Source: an uncultured bacterium
Lineage (GTDB): Bacteria; Bacillota; Clostridia; Christensenellales; QALW01
DNA length: 6,349 nucleotides
Assembly (NCBI GenBank): GCA_905214315.1
Contig: CAJMLN010000078.1
Span: 1-6,349, forward strand
Direction: 5' to 3'
This document shows positions 1-5,157 of this stretch, one piece after another (position 1 is the first letter of the stretch; every line of letters begins with the position of its first letter). The notes under the pieces are model-generated. The model was not told the origin of the DNA. It saw nothing but the letters and a program-made list of their open reading frames with translations, and did not search any database. Both the position numbers and the translations under genes were made by a program.

Positions 1-16
1 CCATAAAGACCGAGTA

Positions 17-60
17 CATGCAAAGCATGACACTTTAGTACCCTACCGCATCTACTGAAG
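17..60 (+). promoter_or_regulatory. Leader of the XRE gene with two inverted repeats, the second covering its ribosome binding site
   Basis: Two short inverted repeats precede the repressor gene. CATGC-AAA-GCATG lies at 17-29. CTTTAGTA (33-40) pairs with TACTGAAG (53-60) across a 12-nt loop, giving an 8-bp RNA stem with one G-U pair. The second arm holds the only plausible Shine-Dalgarno, GAAG at 57-60, 8 nt before the ATG at 69, so the stem could limit translation. As DNA, either repeat could be an operator for the repressor. A CATAAA at 2-7 might be a -10 box, but its -35 would lie outside the window. The repeats are seen; their function is inferred. Confidence 0.35.
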
Positions 61-68
61 AATTTAGA

Positions 69-548
69 ATGAAGCTGTATGAAAATATTCGTCTAAGGCG
101 GGAAGAATTAGGAATGTCCCAGCAGGAACTTGCAGATAAATTGGGCTATACCTCCCGTTCGACTATAACAAAAATAGAATCCGGGGAAAACGATTTAACG
201 CAATCCAAAATAGAAGCTTTTGCCAAAGCATTAAAAATCTCTCCTATAGAATTGATGGGATACCATTCCGAAGAAGCCACAAAAAATAAGAAAACAGTTT
301 TTTTGGATTTTCCACTCTCTGATCATGAAAAAAAGCTGCTAATCGCTTACCGCAGGAAACCTGAAATGCAAAGCGCTGTCGACACACTGCTAAACGTAAC
401 GAAAGAATCCGCGCACCCTAAAAACGAAAAACTGCACAAAGTACAAATCGCTGCGCGGAACGGTAAATTTGAAGAGGTATACATGTCGGAAAAAGAAATA
501 GAAGAAATCATTAATTTGCCTGATGTTCCTCCGGAAGATCTTCTATAA
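69..548 (+). CDS. XRE-family helix-turn-helix repressor (phage/ICE type)
   Basis: This is a 159-residue DNA-binding transcriptional regulator. The N terminus is a Cro/CI-type HTH: residues 5-15 form helix 1, SQQELADKLG (17-26) is the positioning helix, SRSTITKIESG (29-39) the recognition helix, and the domain ends near LMGY at 62-65. A linker leads to LSDHEKKLLIAYRRKPEMQ (83-101), a segment common in repressors of Bacillota prophages and integrative elements, then AARNG (128-132) and an acidic tail. There is no membrane segment or LexA-type peptidase domain. The ATG at 69 follows an in-frame stop at 36-38 and a weak GAAG ribosome site. It faces an ImmA/IrrE peptidase gene and overlaps its end by 38 nt. 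In ICEBs1 the comparable ImmR is inactivated by ImmA, so this protein is the likely substrate of its neighbour (inference). Its targets are unknown. Confidence 0.9.
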   Translation: MKLYENIRLRREELGMSQQELADKLGYTSRSTITKIESGENDLTQSKIEAFAKALKISPIELMGYHSEEATKNKKTVFLDFPLSDHEKKLLIAYRRKPEMQSAVDTLLNVTKESAHPKNEKLHKVQIAARNGKFEEVYMSEKEIEEIINLPDVPPEDLL

Positions 549-1080
549 AAGGCTTAAACTGTTCATATACCCGCCGTTCCAACGGTGACGTGAGAAATCG
601 GTTGCGCTGATATAATATATTCATTCGTTTCATTCTATACTCAGCCGATTCCCTGCTAATACCGCACAAATCAGAGATTTCAGAAACGGTACGAATCTTT
701 TTTCCCCATAGAACACATGCCGGAGCAAGAAGTCTGCTTGCAAAAATATTTGCTGCCTGCTCTATAGACGTATCCGTTAAAGACGGTTCCCGGTTGAAAA
801 GGACATATTCGCCCACATGCCCTAACAAGATATGGCCCAGCTCATGCGCTACAGTAAACCGCTGCCGCTGAACACTGCATTTCTTATCAACCAGTATAAT
901 GGGAACCCCATTAAGGATCATACTCTTTCCATCATTATCGTCTGTTGATTCATAGTATTTAACAGTTATCCCCATGCGGCAGCACAAATCTACAATATTA
1001 ACCGGAAGCTGAATAATATTTTCTTTTATCAGGATATTCCAACTTAAATTGCGGCAATTCTTATAGGCACTGTAAATCAT
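511..1080 (-). CDS. ImmA/IrrE-family zinc metallo-endopeptidase
   Basis: This is a 189-residue cytosolic zinc protease of the ImmA/IrrE family. The gluzincin signature is intact: HELGH at residues 79-83 gives zinc ligands H79 and H83 with catalytic E80. The downstream motif EQAANIFASRLLAP (107-120) supplies the likely third ligand, E107. Residues 132-153 look like a small helical segment (SEISDLCGISRESAEYRMKRM). Family members such as ImmA of ICEBs1 and IrrE/DdrO cleave a partner XRE repressor, which suits the facing gene. The start at 1080 is preferred over the ATG at 1098, because GAGGTGG (1087-1093) sits 6 nt upstream of 1080 while the longer start overlaps the predicted transcription start and has no ribosome site. 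The gene has its own promoter (1100-1128). Family assignment is firm; substrate pairing is inferred. Unlike the co-oriented immR-immA pair of ICEBs1, the two genes here converge. Confidence 0.92.
   Translation of the reverse strand: MIYSAYKNCRNLSWNILIKENIIQLPVNIVDLCCRMGITVKYYESTDDNDGKSMILNGVPIILVDKKCSVQRQRFTVAHELGHILLGHVGEYVLFNREPSLTDTSIEQAANIFASRLLAPACVLWGKKIRTVSEISDLCGISRESAEYRMKRMNILYQRNRFLTSPLERRVYEQFKPFIEDLPEEHQAN
534..543. repeat. 10-bp perfect palindrome in the convergent gene overlap
   Basis: GAAGATCTTC is a perfect palindrome inside the 38-nt region shared by the 3' ends of the XRE and ImmA genes. It is short and may be chance. It has no T-tract on either strand, so it is not an intrinsic terminator. 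Confidence 0.3.
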
Positions 1081-1086
1081 TTTTAA

Positions 1087-1093
1087 CCACCTC
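1087..1093 (-). promoter_or_regulatory. Ribosome binding site that fixes the ImmA start
   Basis: GAGGTGG on the minus strand lies 6 nt upstream of the ATG at 1080. It falls inside the reading frame if translation began at the ATG at 1098, which makes the shorter 189-residue protein the better model. Confidence 0.75.
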
Positions 1094-1095
1094 AA

Positions 1096-1128
1096 CATAA
1101 TTATGCAATATTTTCCATAATTTGTCTA
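1096..1128 (-). promoter_or_regulatory. Promoter of the ImmA/IrrE gene, -10 inside a palindrome
   Basis: The minus strand carries TAGACA (1128-1123), a 17-nt spacer and CATAAT (1105-1100), each box one base from the sigma-A consensus. Transcription would begin near 1093, giving a short leader before the ATG at 1080. The -10 lies within the perfect palindrome CATAATTATG (1096-1105), and a related CCATAATTTG lies at 1114-1123. These could be an operator overlapping the promoter, plausibly for the adjacent XRE repressor. The promoter is read from sequence; the operator role is inferred. Confidence 0.6.
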
Positions 1129-1190
1129 CTATTATTTGCGATAAAATCAAAATTTTATACAATATTGACGAAAAATATTAAAAAAAACTG
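1129..1190. other. AT-rich spacer with no recognisable gene
   Basis: Very AT-rich sequence between the ImmA promoter and the terminator of the leftward operon. It may act as an upstream element for the ImmA promoter. I see no open frame or stable structure in it. Confidence 0.5.
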
Positions 1191-1235
1191 AAAATACAAA
1201 GGCACCCCTTGATGTTTACAACATCAAGGGGCACC
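1191..1235 (-). terminator. Intrinsic terminator of the asnA-to-MBL operon
   Basis: A perfect 12-bp inverted repeat (1205-1216 with 1220-1231) has a 3-nt loop. On the minus-strand RNA it extends by two G-U wobbles (1232/1204 and 1233/1203) and two G-C pairs (1234-1235 with 1201-1202), about 16 pairs in all. On the plus strand the wobble positions become C-A mismatches. On the minus strand it is followed by TTTGTATTTT (1200-1191), and a run of eight Ts lies a little further on. It sits 38 nt beyond the MBL stop codon. Both the pairing asymmetry and the T-rich tail assign it to the leftward operon. Confidence 0.9.
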
Positions 1236-1273
1236 AATCGTTTTAAAGGACAAAAAGTATTTCCGGTCTATGC

Positions 1274-2068
1274 CTATCTTCCATCGGCAATCAACTGTTC
1301 CATATGTGCAGCGCGTTCTACAAGAAAGCGTTCCCACTCCAATGCATCGATAAAAGGGTTTTCTTCCCCTTTTTCCAGTAATTCCGCTTTTTCCTCGGTG
1401 CGGTTATTCCACACATGATTTCCCAACGTAATATCATCAGAATATCGGCGCATTTTTTCCAATCCGCAAAGAAAATCCTCCCGGCACTGACAGGAAAGCC
1501 CGTAACGGTTCAAAAAAGCTTTCTCCATGGAATTTGTGCCTACACCGCCGTGCATTCCGCAAACAAGCTTTCGCCCGTTTTCTTCCGCTTCAAAAAAGAA
1601 ACTGAACGTTCCCGGCGTATGTCCCGGCGTGCTTATGCAATGAATAACAGTACTGCCAAGGGCAATAGTATCGCCGTCATAAAGCAATACATCCGGCTCA
1701 AAGCTTTCATAATATTGCGCACCCAGTTCTCTGGCCCAGGTAAGATCAAGGGTCCCGTTTGCATACTCTCTATCGGCTGCACCAAGAAATGTTTTGGCTC
1801 CTGTCAATTCCTTTAATGCGCGCGTACCGCCCAAATGATCGTAATGTCCGTGAGAATGTACAATATACCGTATATCCTGCACAGAAAAGCCCAGTGCTGC
1901 AATATTAGCAACAACCAAATACAACGTCTGCGGATAACCGCTGTCAAGCAGAATCAATCCCTCGCCGGTATCAATCAGATGAGAAGATGCCGGATGCGTT
2001 CCTACAAAATACAGATTTCCATAGATTTTAAAGGGTTTTATATAGCCTTCCCATGGTTTCGTTATCAT
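1274..2068 (-). CDS. Metallo-beta-lactamase-fold hydrolase, B3-like, cytosolic
   Basis: This is a 264-residue MBL-fold zinc hydrolase. The signature HSHGHYDHLGG (71-81) gives H73, H75, D77 and H78. H150 in STPGHTPG and H218 in LGNHVWNN complete a six-ligand set spaced like subclass B3 (two His plus H150 at one zinc; D77, H78, H218 at the other). There is no signal peptide, unlike secreted B3 beta-lactamases, so an intracellular substrate such as a lactone or other ester is more likely than an antibiotic (inference). The start at 2068 is chosen because AGGAG (2075-2079) lies 6 nt before it; the GTG at 2083 would put that ribosome site inside the gene. It is the last gene of the leftward operon, 94 bp after rhaM and 38 nt before the terminator. 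The 94-bp gap shows no strong promoter. The substrate cannot be predicted from sequence alone. Confidence 0.88.
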   Translation of the reverse strand: MITKPWEGYIKPFKIYGNLYFVGTHPASSHLIDTGEGLILLDSGYPQTLYLVVANIAALGFSVQDIRYIVHSHGHYDHLGGTRALKELTGAKTFLGAADREYANGTLDLTWARELGAQYYESFEPDVLLYDGDTIALGSTVIHCISTPGHTPGTFSFFFEAEENGRKLVCGMHGGVGTNSMEKAFLNRYGLSCQCREDFLCGLEKMRRYSDDITLGNHVWNNRTEEKAELLEKGEENPFIDALEWERFLVERAAHMEQLIADGR

Positions 2069-2072
2069 TGTT

Positions 2073-2079
2073 CTCTCCT
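2073..2079 (-). promoter_or_regulatory. Ribosome binding site that fixes the MBL-fold gene start
   Basis: AGGAGAG on the minus strand, with its AGGAG core 6 nt upstream of the ATG at 2068. It falls inside the frame opened by the GTG at 2083, arguing against that longer start. Confidence 0.75.
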
Positions 2080-2162
2080 GCACAGGTGTTTTTTAATCAA
2101 TAGTAGATACATTCCTGCCGGAACAGCAAAAAATGAACTTGATACAAACAACTACTTTTCAA

Positions 2163-2480
2163 CTATTCCATCCGAAAGACTTCGGTAAGCATCGGCTGCG
2201 CACCGGTAACAGGATCCATCTCCATGATCATAACGTCTTTCATATATTCATTCCACTTATCCACTAACGGGCTTTCCGCCTGAGTTTTAGCCGCAAAATC
2301 AATGCCCTTGGCGCACTCATAGTACCCAAACAATTCATTTCCCACGTTCCATATACTGTAATTACAAATCCCTGCCTGCTTCAAAAGTTCTACCAATTCC
2401 GGCCATATTGCCTGATGCCTGCGCACATATTCCTCCAAGCATCCCTCTTTCACTACTGCCTTCCATGCATATCTTTCCAT
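2163..2480 (-). CDS. rhaM: L-rhamnose mutarotase family protein (RhaM/YiiL)
   Basis: This 105-residue protein covers the whole RhaM family length (about 104 residues). The family interconverts the alpha and beta anomers of L-rhamnose in the cytosol, supplying the form used by the isomerase. Y18 and H22 in EEYVRRHQAIWPEL match the tyrosine and catalytic histidine of E. coli RhaM. The family's central YSIWNVGNELFGYYE (41-55) and the W76 segment WNEYMKD (76-82) are present. The start has an excellent ribosome site, GGAGGGA (2487-2493), 6 nt upstream, and the gene begins 17 nt after the dehydrogenase stop, so they are co-transcribed. No rhaA, rhaB, rhaD or rhamnose transporter is in the window. 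It may act on another deoxy or pyranose sugar; family membership is confident, substrate less so. Confidence 0.88.
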   Translation of the reverse strand: MERYAWKAVVKEGCLEEYVRRHQAIWPELVELLKQAGICNYSIWNVGNELFGYYECAKGIDFAAKTQAESPLVDKWNEYMKDVMIMEMDPVTGAQPMLTEVFRME

Positions 2481-2497
2481 AAAAAATCCCTCCGTTT

Positions 2498-3658
2498 TTA
2501 TTTTGCCAACTGATAAATTTTTAAAATATCCTCTTTTTCCAGAGGTATATAAGACAAAATTATTTTTCTGCCGCCATCGGTAGTCATATCCGCAATTCCA
2601 TAAAAATCTTTTTCCTTGATGCCCAATTCAGCCATCGTTACCGGCATACCAATCTTTCTAAAAAATGCTTTCATCTGCTCGATCCCCTGCCGTGCAGCAG
2701 CTTCTTCCCCCGCCTCACAAACATCAAAAACTTCTCGGGCCAAGGCAGCAAAGCGCGGAATATCATAGGTATACACATATTGTGCCCAAGCAGGGAACAG
2801 GACGGAAAGGCCTGCACCATGCGCTACATCATACAGGCCACTGAAATCATGCTCCAGTTTATGCACCGGAAACAGCGTCTTCTTTCCGCAGCCGGTAAGT
2901 CCGTTATGAGAAAGGCTGGATGCCCACATTAAACCGGCTCTGGCTTCATAGTTCTGCGGTTCTTCTGCGGCAATTTCGCCAAAAATTTTTACCTGTTTTA
3001 AAAGTGTAAGGGCTAAAGCGTCAGTAGGCTGAATGACAGCATCCTGCGTAAAAAAGCGCTCCAGCGTATGCATCATAATATCCACTGTTCCGCACCCGGT
3101 TTGAAACCGCGATACTGTATAAGTGAACTCAGGATTTAAAAAAGCAATGTCCGGCCGCAGCAGGTCATGGTTCAGCGATCTTTTATAAATGCCGTTTGTA
3201 ATCACATGGGAATTGCTCATTTCACTGCCCGCCGCTGCTATCGTAAGAACGCATCCCAGGGGAAAATGTCTCTGAGGCATAATATTGCCGGAAATCATCT
3301 CCCAAGGATCCCTTTGATTTGCCAGCCCCATGCCAATGCTTTTAGCACTATCAATCACACTGCCTCCGCCAACGGCAAGAATAAAATCAATTTGTTCTTT
3401 TTTGCAAAGTTCAATCCCCTCCCGCACCAGTTCAATACGCGGATTAGGCTGCACACCGCCAAGGCGCACCGAAAAAATTTGGAATTTCCGCAGCTGTACT
3501 TCTATTTGATCAATCAACCCGCAGGAGAGCGCTGAACCACTGCCAAAATGAAGCAATACACGGGATGCCCCCCGCTCCTGAAGCGCAACGCCAAGATGAT
3601 TCAATGCGTCTTTTCCGAAGAACACCCTGGTAGGTGTATAAAATGTAAAATTATGCAT
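2498..3658 (-). CDS. Iron-containing alcohol dehydrogenase (butanol dehydrogenase/YqhD-like)
   Basis: This is a 386-residue group III alcohol dehydrogenase that interconverts aldehydes or ketones and alcohols with NAD(P)H in the cytosol. The opening MHNFTFYTPTRVFFGK and full length match the BdhA/YqhD branch (about 387 residues). The Rossmann-type half carries GGGSVID (97-103), and AAGSEMS (142-148) is a family signature. Metal ligands are D193, H197, H266 and H280, each one position before the YqhD set; the conserved H270 is also present. The start at 3658 is preferred because it matches the family N terminus and has AGGA (3667-3670) 8 nt upstream; longer starts add 28 unrelated residues lying inside the preceding gene. 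It overlaps that TSCPD gene by 8 nt, which suggests translational coupling. Natural substrate is unknown; lactaldehyde is possible given rhaM downstream (inference). Confidence 0.93.
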   Translation of the reverse strand: MHNFTFYTPTRVFFGKDALNHLGVALQERGASRVLLHFGSGSALSCGLIDQIEVQLRKFQIFSVRLGGVQPNPRIELVREGIELCKKEQIDFILAVGGGSVIDSAKSIGMGLANQRDPWEMISGNIMPQRHFPLGCVLTIAAAGSEMSNSHVITNGIYKRSLNHDLLRPDIAFLNPEFTYTVSRFQTGCGTVDIMMHTLERFFTQDAVIQPTDALALTLLKQVKIFGEIAAEEPQNYEARAGLMWASSLSHNGLTGCGKKTLFPVHKLEHDFSGLYDVAHGAGLSVLFPAWAQYVYTYDIPRFAALAREVFDVCEAGEEAAARQGIEQMKAFFRKIGMPVTMAELGIKEKDFYGIADMTTDGGRKIILSYIPLEKEDILKIYQLAK

Positions 3659-3911
3659 TCTTACTTTCCTCATACGCTTTGCGCACAGCATTTGCCAATT
3701 GATCAGAACAGCTGGTTTTTTTCCAGCCACAGGTAATTCCATTCAGCTTTTTCTCAATTTGCTCTACAGTCATTCCGTCTACTAAAGCAGAAATCGCTTT
3801 TAAATTACCGTTACAGCCGCCGGTAAACTGCACATTCCTCACAACATTTCCCTCTATATCAAAGGAAATTTTTGTAGAACAGGTTCCCTTTGTTTGATAA
3901 TCATATCTCAT
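3651..3911 (-). CDS. Small TSCPD-domain protein, TIGR03905-type (four cysteines)
   Basis: This 86-residue protein of unknown function resembles the TIGR03905 group of stand-alone TSCPD proteins. Four cysteines, C11, C33, C61 and C68, lie in GTCSTK, GGCNGN, ITCGWKKTSCSDQLA and suggest a zinc or other metal site. The eponymous motif reads T-S-C-S-D (66-70) instead of TSCPD, a proline-to-serine change next to a conserved cysteine. TSCPD domains are otherwise known at the C terminus of some ribonucleotide reductases, but no reductase is nearby. The start has GAGGGAAG about 5 nt upstream, and the gene follows asnA by 24 nt. Its end overlaps the alcohol dehydrogenase start by 8 nt, so the two are probably made together. 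Family placement is good; no function can be assigned. Confidence 0.85.
   Translation of the reverse strand: MRYDYQTKGTCSTKISFDIEGNVVRNVQFTGGCNGNLKAISALVDGMTVEQIEKKLNGITCGWKKTSCSDQLANAVRKAYEESKNA
3664..3671 (-). promoter_or_regulatory. Ribosome binding site that fixes the alcohol dehydrogenase start
   Basis: GAGGAAAG lies within the end of the TSCPD gene, with AGGA 8 nt before the ATG at 3658. Ribosomes ending the upstream gene at 3651 would finish over this site, favouring re-initiation. Confidence 0.65.
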
Positions 3912-3935
3912 AAAAGCTTCCCTCTTTTCTGGCGT

Positions 3936-4943
3936 TCAAAGCAAAACAATACCGTTTTGACCGCATATTTTCATTGTTTCCTCATCCCAGAGCGATACCT
4001 GTACCTGTCCGATGTGCGCTTTTTCCAGCAACAGCATACACAGGCGGGACTGTCCGATGCCTCCGCCTATGGTAAGCGGAAGCTCCCCAGAAAGCAGCAT
4101 GCGATGAAAGGGCAGCTTACGCCGGTAATTGCAGCCGGTTTTATCCAACTGTTCATCCAGGGCATTTTCATCTACCCGTATCCCCATAGACGAAATTTCC
4201 ATTGCACAGCCCAGGACATCATTCCAGAAGAGAATATCTCCATTAAGTTTCCAATCATCATAATCCGGAGCCCGGCCGTCATGGGGTTTTCCTGATTTCA
4301 ATCGATCTCCAATCTGCATAATAAAGACCGTACCGTTTTCTCGGGTATATTTATTTTCTCTTTCTTTTGGGGAAAGTGACGGATACAGATCCTCCAATTC
4401 CTGTGCGGTAATAAATGCCGTTTCCCGTTTGAGCTCGACGGTTAATGCCGGAAACTCCTTTTTTACTTCCTGCAATGTATCAGCAATCGCTGCCACAATA
4501 TCCGTTACAACACTTTTTAAAAACATCGTATTACGCTGCTCTCGGGTAATAACCCGTTCCCAATCCCACTGATCCACATAAATCGAATGCATATTATCCA
4601 GTTCTTCATCGCGGCGAATGGCGTTCATATCCGTATAGAGTCCGGTTCCCGCTTCAAAATGGTACTGATGCAATGCCATCCGTTTCCATTTGGCAAGGGA
4701 ATGTACTACCTGTGCCGTTTTTCCCGTTGCTTTTATATCAAAGGTCACTGCGCGCTCAATACCATTCAAATCATCATTCAGTCCGGTTTCCGGCAAAACA
4801 AACAGCGGCGCGGTCACACGCTTTAAACAAAGTGCAGCCGCAAGCTTTTGCTGAAACACCTGTTTCACCCTGCTAATTGCAAGCTGTGTTTGATAAATAT
4901 CCAGCTTTTCTTTATAATTTTCCGGTACAATTACCCGATTCAT
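3936..4943 (-). CDS. asnA: Aspartate--ammonia ligase (asparagine synthetase A)
   Basis: AsnA makes L-asparagine from L-aspartate, ammonia and ATP (to AMP and PPi) in the cytosol, using free ammonia rather than glutamine. The 335-residue length suits the family (E. coli 330). The fold is related to class II Asp/Asn-tRNA synthetases. Visible family blocks are LPETGLNDDLNGIERAV (50-66), HSLAKWKR (81-88), YVDQWDWE (122-129), PHDGRAPDYDDW (220-231), SMGIRV (252-257) and GGGIGQSR (293-300), the last resembling class II motif 3 with its arginine. The ATG at 4943 has GAGGGAG about 5 nt upstream. It is the first gene of the leftward operon, driven by the promoter at 4985-5013, with a leader of about 35 nt. 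That is too short for a T-box, so asparagine control by a T-box riboswitch can be excluded here. No defects are seen. Confidence 0.97.
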   Translation of the reverse strand: MNRVIVPENYKEKLDIYQTQLAISRVKQVFQQKLAAALCLKRVTAPLFVLPETGLNDDLNGIERAVTFDIKATGKTAQVVHSLAKWKRMALHQYHFEAGTGLYTDMNAIRRDEELDNMHSIYVDQWDWERVITREQRNTMFLKSVVTDIVAAIADTLQEVKKEFPALTVELKRETAFITAQELEDLYPSLSPKERENKYTRENGTVFIMQIGDRLKSGKPHDGRAPDYDDWKLNGDILFWNDVLGCAMEISSMGIRVDENALDEQLDKTGCNYRRKLPFHRMLLSGELPLTIGGGIGQSRLCMLLLEKAHIGQVQVSLWDEETMKICGQNGIVLL

Positions 4944-4984
4944 AAGGCTCCCTCAAATCTTTATCATAAATAATTATTGCAGAT

Positions 4985-5013
4985 ATTATATCATCAAATA
5001 TCTTTTAAAGCAA
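4985..5013 (-). promoter_or_regulatory. Promoter of the asnA operon with extended -10
   Basis: The minus strand shows TTGCTT (5013-5008), a 17-nt spacer and a perfect TATAAT (4990-4985) preceded by TG plus one base, an extended -10. The weak -35 is offset by the strong extended -10. Predicted transcription start is near 4978, about 35 nt before the asnA ATG. Confidence 0.75.
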
Positions 5014-5050
5014 TCTTTATGTGCTGTGAATAAAAAACTTCCGCTAACAT

Positions 5051-5104
5051 TTTTGTCAAAAAAACGCTGTTCTTCGTCGTGTTCTGCGTTTTTCATTGAC
5101 AAAA
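5051..5104. repeat. Large bulged inverted repeat overlapping the guaA -35 box
   Basis: The left arm (5051-5067) and right arm (5086-5104) are perfectly complementary over 17 bp apart from a 2-nt bulge (CA, 5094-5095) in the right arm. They flank an 18-nt loop. The right arm contains the guaA -35 TTGACA, and the left arm carries the mirror-image TTGACA on the minus strand. Overlapping the loop are near-identical 10-mers, TGTTCTTCGT (5068-5077) and TGTTCTGCGT (5080-5089), repeated every 12 bp. The position suggests an operator where a bound repressor would block RNA polymerase. It does not resemble a terminator or a purine riboswitch. Structure is seen; role is inferred. Confidence 0.6.
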
Positions 5105-5124
5105 TACACCTTTTATTATATCAT
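5096..5124 (+). promoter_or_regulatory. Promoter of guaA
   Basis: TTGACA (5096-5101) is a perfect -35, followed by a 17-nt spacer and TATCAT (5119-5124), one base from consensus. Transcription would begin near 5131, giving a leader of about 27 nt. That leaves no room for a guanine riboswitch, so control should act at the DNA level, plausibly through the overlapping inverted repeat. Confidence 0.8.
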
Positions 5125-5157
5125 CTATTATAAATCTATCATTAAGGAAGAATCCCC

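Noticed and set aside
1..58. Two reading frames open from the left edge (stops at 36-38 and 56-58) that could be the tail of an upstream gene on +.
   Set aside because: Twelve and nineteen codons are too few to tell from chance, and neither peptide matches a family I recognise.
572..587. Short inverted repeat CCGTT-CC-AACGG as terminator for the XRE gene.
   Set aside because: The loop is only 2 nt, there is no T-tract, and it lies in ImmA coding sequence.
1..1200. Full prophage or integrative element.
   Set aside because: Only the regulator and peptidase are seen; no integrase, relaxase, attachment-site repeat or structural gene is present.
2069..2162. Internal promoter before the MBL gene (TTGCTG with TACTAT, 18-nt spacer).
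   Set aside because: Both boxes match consensus poorly; continuous transcription from asnA to the terminator explains the gene adequately.
1209..2188. Plus-strand open frames at 1209-1418, 1415-1816 and 1835-2188.
   Set aside because: They lie mainly opposite the well-supported MBL-fold gene or terminator, have no recognisable domain, and are shadow frames.
5051..5104. Inverted repeat as a miniature transposable element or terminator.
   Set aside because: No flanking target duplication is evident, the stem is AT-rich with an 18-nt loop, and it contains the guaA -35, which suits an operator better.
4944..5157. Guanine/purine riboswitch before guaA or T-box before asnA.
   Set aside because: Predicted leaders are about 27 and 35 nt, far too short, and no conserved riboswitch core is present.
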